Source of the DNA: Labyrinthula sp. Ha
Taxonomy: Eukaryota; Sar; Bigyra; Labyrinthulida; Labyrinthulaceae
Direction of reading: 5' to 3'
Assembly (NCBI GenBank): GCA_015227615.1
Contig: JAALGZ010000083.1
Location: forward strand, 1-64,000
DNA length: 64,000 nt
Shown: positions 44,101 to 55,196 of the stretch, one piece after another
Numbering within the stretch: the stretch's first letter is position 1
How the letters are laid out: every line of letters begins with the position of its first letter
Translations under genes and position numbers: made by a program
The notes under the pieces: generated by a model
Told to the model about the DNA's origin: nothing
Databases searched by the model: none
What the model saw: the letters and a program-made list of their open reading frames with translations, nothing else

Positions 44101-47100
44101 TAGTTCCAGAATTCACAGAAGTATCGACTGTCAGAATAAATGTTAATTGGGGCCATGGAGAGCAAATTTATAGTTTTGAGACGTTTTCCCATTTGCTGAA
44201 TCTGTTTGAGTCATTTTTTATACCATATTGAGCGAGAAATTAGTTTTTCATAGAGGAATTTGCCCAAGAAGTCTTTGAGAAACTTTCAAAAACCCTTTAA
44301 GAAACTGTTTAAGAATTTATGAAAATTTTTGGAGTTTTGAAAATGGACAATTCTGCAATGGGGAAATTTGATATCTGTGTACCCCTTGTTATCAGTGAGA
44401 GTTTGCTTTGCTTTATTGGTTAAGATCCCAATAAGGATACTGTTTGCCACTGAAATTACAATATGCCTGATATATCTGACTTTACCAAATATCCGGTATT
44501 GATAACCAATTTTTCAGAGCTGAAACACTGTCTTTTTCAATGAAATGTTTCAATGCAGGGATCTTCATTTGAGATGACTGTATATTATAGACATGATGTT
44601 TATTTCGTAGCACCTTGACTTGACGTATTTAGCTTATTTGACTAAAGATGGATATAATAATCACCAGTGCAAGATTCTCAAATTCTGAACTCTAAATACA
44701 CTTAAAGAAACAGTATATGATATACATGTATCCCTATCAGGAAATAATTTATGCACTATGGCTTGCATGCTACTCTCGTTATCTCAACCTTGAGAAATAT
44801 ACTTGATACATGGGTGTAAGACATTTTTTCATAGATATATAGTTATTAAATGATTTGGAAATAACCTTAAACATATCGAAAAATTTTTAATAACACAAGG
44901 CACCTTTAACATATCGATACTCTGTACAACCCTTGTTCATGGTTGACATAAATATCGTTAAAAAATATATTATATTTGTTGCGACTAATCGATAGATACC
45001 TTTGGACAGAATTTGAAAGCAAGACTCTTTGAAGATGTGAGATATCTGAAGAATAAAGACTTTCAGATTTATTTAAGCTCATTGATGGAGTTGAAAATCG
45101 TGTTTATACCAGCCACGTATATTTCTTAGCACCTGCTAAGAAAAATTTTCTGTCTTTATAGAAAGTAATAAAGAAAGTGTTGAGGCAAACTAGAAGACAT
45201 TTGTACCACATAGGAACAGCGTCGGGTGACTCTCTACGCGAACAAGAAACCTGCAAATTATCAAATCTTATTAGAATAGTACATTTACTCGCAAAAAAGT
45301 CACTGTAAATTTTCAAATTAAAATTTATATTTAGGTAAAACTGGAAACAGAGTAAGTCAAGATGTTGTAGCTCTTAGTAGCAAAAAGAGAGCAATTGTTA
45401 TTATATTTAATATCTACATCAATGAAACCCCAATAGATCTTAAGAAAAAATTACAACCTTAAAGAGGCAGAGAAGATAATTTTTGTATTTTAAATTACAG
45501 ATAAAAATTTATTTCAAACTCAGTTTAATAACCAGCCGAATCCTAGATTATTACGTTTGAATACAAGGACATAAGTCGAAGCGTACAGTTCTAAGAACAG
45601 CAGTTGAGTTAAACTACGAAGTTGTGCATATTGTAGGTGTCAATAGTCCACAATAGTATAAAATATATGAAGTGCAATTCTTCATTCTAAATAAAATATA
45701 TGAGATGTTATCCAAGACCTTCTTGTTTAATATTGGATTTTCTTCATACACAACATTTTTATATATTGCTATACCAAGAAACCCATCCAGGAAGAGTTTG
45801 TCTTAAAGACAGCTAACAATATCCTTCTTGAAAGATTAACTTCACTTAACCAAAAATATTCTAGGTGCATATGTTTGACTTGAACATGTAGATGTTTCTT
45901 CTAGATTGTAAAATTAAACCTTCAGTGTTAGTAAAGAAAAGTTTTTGACCTTTTTAACTCAACTAATACTGACCCTTCTCTTAAGACAATGCTTCTCGTA
46001 CATAGGGTGGAAGTTAATATCTTTATATTTCAATACATCGTAGAATTAACATCCAAATCACATAAATACAGTATACCTTACTCTTGCAAGAAGTTTTATG
46101 AACAAGGGTATTGATTACTAACCGATTATGACACCCATTTCCTGTTTTCTTCATACTTGTCAACGCAGACTAGCTATTCTTACTGCTCCTTGCAATGGCT
46201 AGGATTTTGCGACGCCAGAAGTATTCTTTTGCTCTTACCATCTTGGATTTACATCTATGGCTAGTTCACATGGCTCTAATACCGTTCCATATACATTTTT
46301 GTTACTTTCAGGTGCACAATAGAATCAACCCCCAGGACTTTGTGAACCTATAGAACTAGGAATAGTGTAACTAAGAATTACCTTGGCCAGTGCGTCTTGG
46401 TGTTCCTGTTAGAGTTTAGATCTCAATCTAAGAATCCCTTAAGTTCCTTAGTTGCATGAGATCGTCTTTGCCAAGGTTTTTGCAACTTCTTCAGTATAAC
46501 CCGCAAGATTCTTATTTGATTCTGTATTTCGTTCCGGAGGTTGCGACAGCAGATTTTCTCAGTATTTCTAAATAGAAAGGTGAGAGATCTATTCAACGGT
46601 AGGGTAAAAGAGTATTTCCAATTTTCCGTATTGCTATATGGGAAATGATTTTGATCAAGAATGTGTCACAATAACAACTCAAAAACCCCTAAATTCAAGC
46701 GAAAACAACTTTTTATAGATCAATGCTGGTCTTCTCGAGTCAAGGCTGTCACCCAAGCAAATGGCCGTAATTAGTTTCGGATGATACATGCAAGAATGAG
46801 GATATAGAAAAAGATATAACTGAGGAACTAGAATACAACACAGGGAATAAGGTTTGTATCTTTCACGACAGCTGGTATAATATCCCTTCTCAGATGAGTG
46901 TTGTTGGCTCGTTTAACTCTCGTACAGACTCATTCTTAACCTCGACTTGAACACGAAATTTTTTCCCGCCGCTGTAGTATATTACTACTGCACTCTAGCT
47001 CTAAGAAGATAATAACAAAACAAACTATGGGGCTGACATTTCTTCTCTTTGAATGAGAGGAACTAAGGCCGGCGTCATAGCTTAAGTGTGACAGTGACAA

Positions 47101-47777
47101 AGCAAATAGAATATTGTTTTATTGAAAGAGTATTGTAATAATGATAACTTAAAATGGGCTAAAAGAATTCTTCACGAGCAGACTAAGGGCAGTCATTTTC
47201 TCTAACATGGTTTTCTTTTTCTTTGTTGAGAAAACAGCTGTTCATGAAGTATGAATGTCTCCTAAACAATCCTGTGGCAAACTTGACTTCGGAGACACAT
47301 TCTTAATAATTAAAGATATCAGGAGCGTTGCTATGTTAAACTTTTAATTTTTGATATAGCTCGTTGTAGCTTAATAGCTTTCAGTCCGCAATAGTTATTC
47401 TTATCAAGAGGCATAGCTGTCAACTTCCTTTATTACTCAAAGAGTTTTATTTTAGTACAATTCAATAATAATTATTGAAATAGTTGAGCTACCTTTTTAA
47501 GTCTTCCTTGGCCATCATATTTTTGTACAATCTTTCACTAGTATTGTTTTCATATTTGGAACGTTAATTCAGCTTATCTTACAGTAACAATATGGCAATA
47601 CTGCAAAACCCAGAAAAAGTGTACCAAAATTCAACCCGGAGTATCTATAATAAAGTAACACGGAGAAAACGGTATATCTTTTCAGTCTAGAATAACAAAA
47701 TCGGTTTTTGTTTTTAAGGGTTAAAAGAAAGGAGAAAAAATTACAAGTATAAAAGAAAAAATACAGAGCACACGAAC
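41118..47777. other. gene-free stretch (contains the repeat at 41440-41690)
   Basis: About 6.6 kb without a supportable gene. A low-complexity block at 43225-43445 repeats AATCA and TGATT words (AATCAGAATCAT, AATCAAAATCAAAA, TGATTCTGATAATT). ATCGATA-like words cluster near 44870-45000. Confidence 0.5.
41440..41690. repeat. TGAG/CTCA-rich imperfect repeat, copy 2
   Basis: Dense TGAG, ATTGAG, TGAGGA and ACTCA words over about 250 bp, for example CTCATTGAGGATTTATGA then TTGAGGAATTGACTCAGTGC. It resembles the reverse complement of 21735-21965. It is not a clean tandem array; the unit is about 10-14 bp and drifts. Confidence 0.6.
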
Positions 47778-48329
47778 ATGAAACTATTTGTACCAGGGCT
47801 TGTACTTTCTACTTTAGCTGTTTCGCAAGCTAAGTTTGAGTTCCAAGACAGAGCTCTCCAAGAAGTAGACGAACAATGCTTTGCTGAATGTGTTGATCCG
47901 GCGGTGCAGATCATAATCGACGCGTTTAATGGGTTAGAACCAGATATCCAAGATTTTGTTCTGTTCACATTACAAGTCGATTCGATCGAGGAAGTTGACA
48001 TTGCGGGCGTCTTGACCACTCTTTTTGATATAGTAGGTTCGTTTGAAATCTGTCAGGCAGAAATCAACGAGTTGTCTCAACGCTTCCTGAGTTGTGAGAT
48101 TGTTTGTTCCGATGAAGCATTTACCTGTGAAGAAGTCGAACAAGAAGAAGTAGATGCATTTTTGGCTGAATTGGAAGAGAAATTAGGTTGTGCTGAAGAC
48201 GAAGAACCACTAAATGCCTGTGAAAACTTAGCTGCCTTGAATGCAGAGTTTGGTGCAGCTGCTACTCAAGGATTGGGAGTAGCTGCTTTTGGAACTGCAG
48301 TTCTTGCTGCATTGTTTAATATGCATTAA
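47778..48329 (+). CDS. secreted Cys-patterned surface protein, GPI-type tail (183 aa)
   Basis: An N-terminal signal peptide (MKLFVPGLVLSTLAVSQA) is followed at once by RALQE, an RxL site. The body is acidic and helical, with Cys at QCFAEC, EIC, LSCEIVC, FTCEE, LGC and NACEN. The C-terminus (GLGVAAFGTAVLAALF) is a hydrophobic tail after small residues, as in GPI-anchored proteins. It belongs to the same loose family as the three minus-strand genes at 48401-50847 and is closest to the degenerate copy at 33333-33910. Function unknown; a cell-surface or wall protein is inferred. It converges on the next gene with a 71-bp gap. Confidence 0.8.
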   Translation: MKLFVPGLVLSTLAVSQAKFEFQDRALQEVDEQCFAECVDPAVQIIIDAFNGLEPDIQDFVLFTLQVDSIEEVDIAGVLTTLFDIVGSFEICQAEINELSQRFLSCEIVCSDEAFTCEEVEQEEVDAFLAELEEKLGCAEDEEPLNACENLAALNAEFGAAATQGLGVAAFGTAVLAALFNMH

Positions 48330-48400
48330 TTTATGTACTTGAAGTTTCTGCAAAGAATACTTTTTTATCTTTAAGATAAATATTTATCAATTTTTCATAT

Positions 48401-49015
48401 TTATAGACTCAACATTCCAGTAAAAGCAATATTTAACAGTATCAAAATAGGGGTGAAGATAAAATTTACCCCAGTTCCAGTTTCTGTTTTTGGAGAAGAT
48501 GTATCTGGATTTGAAGGGGAACCTGAATTAGGTTCTGTAACAAGAGAGTTTTCATGAACAATTATATCTAACACGTCACAAATACCAAAATCTTCGCGCT
48601 CACTACAAAAATACAGGTTAAAGTGGAGTTCTTGCGCATCTATATATTCATCACTTAGTTCATCACAGTGATTCACATTATCTTCAAAATACCATTCACA
48701 CGTTATTAATCTGTAAACATTAAAGTCAATAGAATCCAAACATTCAAACTGTAAAGCTCCTAGGGAATAAAGCTGATCAATAAGTCTTCTTGCATCCACA
48801 TCAATAAAGTTCACTTCATTATCAATACCAAGTCTAGTACGAAGAGTTGTTTCAAACGTAGGATAGACTGCTAAGATCTTATCAAGCAACTCTACAAGAC
48901 CCTCAGTAAGCGGAAGTTGACACTCTCTTATTTCCGGGGATACATCAAGCTCACGAAAGTTTGAAGAAGATACCAAACTTGTGGTTGCAAGTAGAAACAA
49001 AACTGCACTTTTCAT
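48401..49015 (-). CDS. secreted six-cysteine surface protein, GPI-type tail (204 aa)
   Basis: Signal peptide (MKSAVLFLLATTSLVSS), then RELDV, then six conserved Cys: ECQLPL, FEC, TCEWYFED, HCDELSD, YFC and GICD. A Ser/Pro/Thr stalk (SGSPSNPDTSSPKTETG) leads to a hydrophobic end (FIFTPILILLNIAFTGML), so it is probably GPI-anchored or tail-anchored outside. Strong similarity to the next gene at 49589 (CQ.PL, CEWYF, CDEL) shows local duplication. Family not recognised. Confidence 0.82.
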   Translation of the reverse strand: MKSAVLFLLATTSLVSSSNFRELDVSPEIRECQLPLTEGLVELLDKILAVYPTFETTLRTRLGIDNEVNFIDVDARRLIDQLYSLGALQFECLDSIDFNVYRLITCEWYFEDNVNHCDELSDEYIDAQELHFNLYFCSEREDFGICDVLDIIVHENSLVTEPNSGSPSNPDTSSPKTETGTGVNFIFTPILILLNIAFTGMLSL

Positions 49016-49588
49016 ATCTTTTTGTTATTTGTTTTTGCTTCTTATTGGTATTTTCGTTTTGTTTGAAATGAGGAACACTTTTTACAAAACTTTTCCCAGC
49101 TTTTTCTCAATAACGTACTGAATAAGAGTTAGTAAATTTGTATCGCACTAATTTCTTAAAGAGTTCTTATTTTACTCAATTATATCCGGAAAACATGCGT
49201 TGGGTTCAGTGTGAAAATGTCCCAGACCTATGTTCCAGAAAATGTAGACATACTTCAACGTTCGAACTAAACAAAACAATTCTCTTCTTTAAGAACTGCA
49301 AACTATTGAATAAGAACCAATTCTTCAACTGCAATTTATTCACTTTCTTATTATTCTTCTAACTCAGTTTTCTAGTTTTAAAAGTTGAAGGTTTACAATT
49401 AAACTGATGTTTTTCATGTCATCTCAAACTTCAACCATAAAGTTATCTCTTGGTTGAGTTCTTAGTTAACTTAAAACTAGAAACACTAGAAAGAAAAATA
49501 TGTATCTGGGAGTCTACAAGACTCACCTGCTAACTTGCAAGGTTTAATTTTATGTTATTTAAATGTTAAAGTATTCTTCAGTTCCTTT
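49016..49588. other. spacer between two paralogous secreted-protein genes
   Basis: 573 bp. The left end holds the A-rich leader of the 48401-49015 gene (about 49016-49050 read on the minus strand). Nothing else is recognised. Confidence 0.5.
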
Positions 49589-50074
49589 CTATATTTCTTC
49601 ATTTTCGTCAGTAACAATTGCCAATCCAGCACAGAGATCAAGTTGATACTCTTCGTCACAAACATAATACTGAAAATGGTTCGTTTGAACTTCCACTGCA
49701 GCAGGATCCAACTCATCACAACTTTGAACTCCATCGTCAAAATACCATTCACAAGATTTCAATCTGTGAAGATTTTCTTCAACAGAAGCTGTGCAATTGT
49801 AAAACAACAAGTTCGTGTCATACATGTGATTTGCCAGTCTTAATGCCTCTGCATGAAGTAAATCTTCTTCCTCTCCTAACCCAAGACGTAAATGAAGGTA
49901 ATCTGGAATTCCTGGATTGTTCAATCCCTCCACTGCAAGATCAACAAGACCGACTAAAGCTTCAACAAGAGGAAACTGGCATTGTTTTACTTGTGGTGAT
50001 ATTTGTAGCTCACGTAATTTTGAAGCTGTAACCAAACTTTGAAGTGCGGAATAGACGAAAACAACTTTTTTCAT
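49589..50074 (-). CDS. secreted six-cysteine protein lacking the C-terminal anchor (161 aa)
   Basis: Signal peptide (MKKVVFVYSALQSLVTA), RELQI, then the same Cys frame as its neighbour: QCQFPL, YNC, SCEWYFDD, SCDELD, YVC and LDLCAG. It aligns with the protein of 48401-49015 almost to the end but stops at DENEEI. The Ser/Pro stalk and hydrophobic tail of the neighbour are absent, so this version would be released rather than anchored. This may be a real secreted form or the result of a recent stop; the sequence after the stop shows no clear stalk. Confidence 0.78.
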   Translation of the reverse strand: MKKVVFVYSALQSLVTASKLRELQISPQVKQCQFPLVEALVGLVDLAVEGLNNPGIPDYLHLRLGLGEEEDLLHAEALRLANHMYDTNLLFYNCTASVEENLHRLKSCEWYFDDGVQSCDELDPAAVEVQTNHFQYYVCDEEYQLDLCAGLAIVTDENEEI

Positions 50075-50313
50075 TGTGTTTTGTTATTTTACTCGTTTAA
50101 GCCAAAAAAAATACGATTTAAGCCTTGCGTCCATGTGTTCCAAAAAACGGATAAAATTGAGTAAAACGAAATCCTGTATGTGAAGAAAAAATATAGAGTA
50201 AAAAACAATATGAAGTGAATGAAAAAAGAAAAAAAATAAATATTTAATTCTTATCTCTGATACTAAACTTTGGGAAAGTATTCCTAAACTTTTCAATTTA
50301 CCCTATAACATAA

Positions 50314-50847
50314 TTAAAATAGGATGTTTGATATTACCAAAAGACAAATTGCAGACAAAAACAGAGTGAAAATATTCTGTGCACTACTTTCTTCAGCTAC
50401 AAGTAATAGCCCATCACACAGAGGAAGTGAATTGCAACTATCAACAACCAAAGAATCAGTTGCATCGTTAATTTCATCTTGACTTAGATCATCACAAGAA
50501 TCTGCATTATCATCAATAACAAATCCACAAGTAAATAAACGATGAAGATTTTCTTCAACATCGTCAATACAAATGTCAACAAAGTCTTCGATGCGGAAAA
50601 AATTTAAAGCAGACAGAAATTCTTGAGCGTCTATCTCGTTAATGTTACTTTGAATATCTGTTACACCAAGAGTATCCAGTACTTCATCTTTTGCATCTTG
50701 GTTGTCGATTGCTTCAAATACTTCTCCGAGAGCAATCGTCAACGGCAGCTGACACTCTGTGATGTCGTCATCTTGTAACCTTCTTTCTTCGGCGTTAAAA
50801 AGTCCAATGGATGTGAAAAAGACTTTTAATATGTTTCGAAACATCAT
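50314..50847 (-). CDS. secreted six-cysteine surface protein, GPI-type tail (177 aa)
   Basis: A hydrophobic N-terminus (FRNILKVFFTSIGLFNA) is followed by RRLQDDD, another RxL site. The six Cys are in the family spacing: ECQLPL, DIC, TCGF, SCDDLS, DSC and LCDGLL. The tail AQNIFTLFLSAICLLVISN is hydrophobic to the end, like a GPI signal. The second codon is also ATG. It is more diverged than the pair at 48401 and 49589, so it is the older branch of the cluster. Function unknown. Confidence 0.8.
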   Translation of the reverse strand: MMFRNILKVFFTSIGLFNAEERRLQDDDITECQLPLTIALGEVFEAIDNQDAKDEVLDTLGVTDIQSNINEIDAQEFLSALNFFRIEDFVDICIDDVEENLHRLFTCGFVIDDNADSCDDLSQDEINDATDSLVVDSCNSLPLCDGLLLVAEESSAQNIFTLFLSAICLLVISNILF

Positions 50848-51238
50848 CCGGGTGTCTAATCTGTAACGATTTCTTATTTATTTTGGGATCTTTGTTAAAA
50901 TTCTCTTGTTTTTTGGTATTTGTTTTGCTTTTCGATTTAGTTCCCGATATTCTAAGGCTAGTGTTGGTATTGATACTAGATATCAGATAAATAATAGGCA
51001 AATAATACTGTTAGTACCGATCAACACAAAAAGGTATAGAAGGGAGTTCCATAAACGAAAAAGAAGTTAAGAACAAATAAAGTGAAGTTAAACCATAAGA
51101 AAAATACCATTCTTGTCTTTTCATCAGAAAATCACTTTAAAATATGCACTAGAGGTTGATAGTATAATTAATTAGTTCCTAAAAAAACCAAACGGATTCA
51201 CCTAACACAACACTTGCACTTTCTCTCAGTCCCTTTCA

Positions 51239-51622
51239 TTAGCCTCTACTGACAACGTGGTTAACAATCAAGACAATTTCAATTACAAGCGCGGTAGAGA
51301 AGATCGCGATTAGTACTTCAACCCAGGACCAATTCTTTACTCCGCAAGGACCGTTAGATTCTTTTTCTGTGTGATGTGAGTACACACTTTCAGTTTCGTA
51401 ATGAAAAGCTCTTGCTGTACTTGGGCCATACTCTAGCAACGAGTTCTGTCGAGTTGGGGAGAACTCGCTGGCAATTGCTAATGTAGCATCTTGCCGGGCA
51501 GGTTCGGCAGCTTCCAGTGTTCGGGCAGTTTTTTCCACTGCAGTAAGAACGGTTTCAAAAGATCCAAGATTAGCTAAATCGACAACTTGAACTCTATTTT
51601 GTGATACATTTCTTCCTTGCAT
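51239..51622 (-). CDS. small tail-anchored membrane protein (127 aa)
   Basis: A soluble N-terminal region, Ala/Glu-rich and probably helical (VLTAVEKTARTLEAAEPAR), precedes a Ser/Tyr stretch and a single C-terminal membrane helix (about residues 103-123, VEVLIAIFSTALVIEIVLIV) with only a few residues after it. No signal peptide. The topology is that of tail-anchored proteins. The ATG at 51622 follows a long A-rich leader. Helix-plus-tail-anchor is reminiscent of SNARE-like or fission-adaptor proteins, but no SNARE heptads are evident, so no function is assigned. Confidence 0.68.
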   Translation of the reverse strand: MQGRNVSQNRVQVVDLANLGSFETVLTAVEKTARTLEAAEPARQDATLAIASEFSPTRQNSLLEYGPSTARAFHYETESVYSHHTEKESNGPCGVKNWSWVEVLIAIFSTALVIEIVLIVNHVVSRG

Positions 51623-54518
51623 TTTTTTTGTTTGAATATGGGTTTTTGTTATTTCTGTTTTCTATGCCCGGGAAAATCTCCTTTATATTAAATCGGGACA
51701 TTCGGTGGTAATGCTGTATTACTGGGTTCGAGGATAAATCAATTGTTGATTACTGCTTAAAAACAAGTTGGTGAATCCCGAAAAAACTCTGGTTGATAGA
51801 TATTGCATAGTATCGAATTTTGGCATCAATAGGTTAAATTCTTGTTTATCGCTCTAGAACCTGATTAGAAGAATCGAACAGCTGAAAGCACCCCATGTAT
51901 ACTTTTCTGAGCCTACATAGTTTGTACTAAGATGTTAATTATTATGAGATAGGTCCTGTGTCCATAAGAGAAGGAGTACCTGGTCGAGAAGGATAGGCTA
52001 TAGCAAGAGATCGACATGGTTTGTATCACTTTGGAGTGTTATGTTTTACATTATTACTTCGTTTGAGCTGAAAGAGGCTGGATCGAAAAACCAGTTTCGA
52101 CAACTACTTAGCTTAGGTACCAAATGATTAAGTTTATAACGAACCACACGGGTTTCGCTATATTTGAAGCTAATCAATGTCGCTGCGAATTCTATTGCTT
52201 CAAAAATAAAGTTGTCAATAATTAAGTCAAGTGCTGCTGGTGCTCGTTTCTTTTGTTCTTCAATTTCGCATACCGGGAACTTCTTCGTTTCGCCAGCGTG
52301 TCTCGCAAAGTAAAGATTACCAAATCCCGGGCATTTTGGTTTCGTCTGCTGACCCTAATACACGACCAAGAATACTATGTTGATGTAGACAATACATTAT
52401 TGGGCAACTTGCAGGAGTAAGATCGAAAGCAATATATACTTATTTAAAGAAAGGGAATAAGCTGGGAAGGTTTAACTGCGACGCCTTTCTACTAGAAATT
52501 ATTATTTCTCCCAAGGAATGCTGCGAAGGAGGACTCTAGGCATGTGTATCTGGTGGTTCTGTCGAATCGCCTAGATTGATAGGGTTCCTACGTATCTTTA
52601 GTTTTCTTAAGTGAGTATTTTTTTATTCAGTTTCTCTAGTTTTATTAGTACGTTTTCTGGCTATCAAACCAGCATAGTTAGAAATGAGCTTACTCAACAC
52701 TGTGTGTGGACAGCCTCTAGTCTTATATCTAATAGTAACAATGGAAAATGTTTAATTTCGATTTTGCCGACTCAATTTTCACCCGTTCACAATCAAATTT
52801 AATTCAGAATGAATCGTGCATTAAAATTTTTGAAACCTATTCTTCTTCATTGCATAGTAAAATTCCTCTGAAACTAGTATCACTTAGTGAAAACTTTACT
52901 AGAACTTAGCTTAAAGAATATATTTAAAAATATCATGATCCCTGAAAGAAAAGACTCTTTCTTTCTGTCTTCATGTCCTACTAATTTTCTGCTTTAGTAT
53001 GAATATGGAGAATTAATTGTTGGCACGAGTTGCTGGTACAAGGCTGCGCAGCTCTCCACCTCTCTTAGTTTTGCAATGTTCTCAAATAGCTTGGGACACA
53101 TGTTAAAAATAGTTTGCGCTTTCAACAAGAATTGAAGAACAAATATCGTATTTTTGAGTTTAATTAATCAAACTCTAATGCCGCCGTAAACCTTTTCGTT
53201 TTTTTCTTTGAATAACAGAAACTATTAGTTATATACTGCTAGTATGAGCAAAGTTGCAACAAACTCCTTAGAGCAGCTGCCGCTTCAAGACAAAGAAAAA
53301 ACTATGTGAAGCAACTGATTAACAAATGGCTATGACTAAAGAGCTTGCTCCGGTTCCCTAGTAACTTAATATATTTATATAAAACCTGAGAGTTAAGCAA
53401 GTTGATATACACCAAGTACAAATTCGGCAAAATCTCCTGTTATTGTGAGCTTAATTTTGACTTCAGTTTTTTATGATCGCCATGACTTAAACTTGGTCTG
53501 TCAGTTGAAAAATAACCCTTCAAACCTTAAAATTATTAGAGCTGTGGTATGTGCCAATTACTATAATCTAGTGCTAAAATGAACGATGAAAAGAAAGTGA
53601 GAGCAAAACCAAATCAGATACATGAAATTTAAATTAGACAGAGCAACGAAAAACTTGTGAATGCCTCTTACTGTTAGGTTTTCTTCACACAAGAGAAAAC
53701 CCCAGATGCTTCATTTCAGTGCATAAGTTTCATTTAACAGAGATAAGAAAAGCGTCTTCTTGGCAAGAGTTTGCAAAGATATTGCTTAAGATTACCTATG
53801 GCCAATATCTTTTCAGGGAATAATACATACTATTGTTTTGATATGACTTTAGATTGTAAATGGAAACTCTAAAGTTTTCATATAATTACATTGCTTGAAT
53901 TTGATGTTACTGCAATCCTTCTTATCTATATTGTTTCAATGAAAAGTGAAGCCTGATGTACACTTAACTATTGAAACTTTATGTAGAACTTATATACGAA
54001 ATAAATTCATTTTTGTTATGATTTAATGTTTCAATTTTACCCGATGAAATTATTCTTCCAAGCCGACTTCCATTCTAATCTCTAGATGGGATTCAGGAGA
54101 TATAATTCCATAGCATGTTCTAGAGTTTTCAAAACTCCTAGGATCATTAGATAGTTTAATAATAATAATAATAAATTCCTAAAATAAGTTAACTAAAAGT
54201 TTTTTCATCATAATATATGCTTAATTCTAAACTCAAAACAACGAATCTCTTGTAAAATTTAATTTTTTTATTGCTAAGGTCTCAATTGTTCAATTAAAAA
54301 AATATTTACAAACAATTTTAAAGTTCTGAAAAGAAGAAAATGCAAAACTTAATATACATGGTGAAAGCTTCGAGAAAATTTTCTTCCAAAGAAAAATTTT
54401 CTGTTTACGAAAAATTTGCTATGTTATGGAACCAATTCTATACTTCTCTACTTTAGAACCAATTAGGCGCTAAGAGGCATTTGTGCTCACTCTATATATG
54501 AGTTATCAAAAAAAACAT
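51623..54518. other. gene-free stretch
   Basis: No gene supported. CCCGGG occurs near 51667 and 52325, rare words in this AT-rich DNA. Confidence 0.5.
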
Positions 54519-55196
54519 TTACGAATACTTGGAGGACATAAGCATATTCCGAGCTGCATATAAATTTAGCAGATCGGCTATTTTCTCTGACCAGTTTAAA
54601 AAGTGCTGTAAGAATCGGTGATTATTTTTCATCATAGTTTCACGAATGGGTTTAGGCAAGACCTCAATTAGAATCTTAACTGAGCCACGAGACCACATCA
54701 CCCTGAATTATACTTGATTAAAATTCATTGCCTCATATTGCAATAAAAAGAGAGCAATATAATTTAATTCAAAGCAAAAATAAACATGCTAAACCCCTAA
54801 AATAATGCCGAAGCTTCTTTTTGCTATGGACCCTGACTAATTATTATGGAAATATTTTCTTAAAGAACTAGCATTCAAATTCTCAATAAATAACTGCAAT
54901 TTAAACATTCGGTCATATATAAGCTCTTCATGAGATGTCGTTCTCTTACGTCTCCTGCACAAAATTACCTTTGTCATATGTTCGGTGGCCTCTCTGTGAA
55001 ATATAAAAGCTATTTGCAGTGATTTTTTTCTCTTGAGATCAACTCTGTATGGCTTAGAAGGCATAAATTTAATGTTAATACATTGTATACCTGACTTTCT
55101 GTCATCAATAATTACGCGAAAACCATACCAATTACTATAGTTTTCGTCTTTTACCCTAAGGAACACATTAGGTGGGAACGGAATAAGAACCTCTAT
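54519..55196 (-). pseudogene. possible gene remnant, two adjacent open stretches
   Basis: The first stretch (55196 to 54837) is open without an ATG at its head and reads like protein: IEVLIPFPPNVFLRVKDEN, then WYGFRVIIDD, GIQCINIKFMP and a basic run ILCRRRKRT. The second (54701 to 54519) contains SRGSVKILIEVLPKPIRE and HRFLQHFLNW. Between them lie 135 bp without open frame. The beta-strand-like first part with a basic stretch could be a DNA-binding beta-sandwich, but I cannot assign a family. No convincing start or splice sites were found. Confidence 0.35.
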
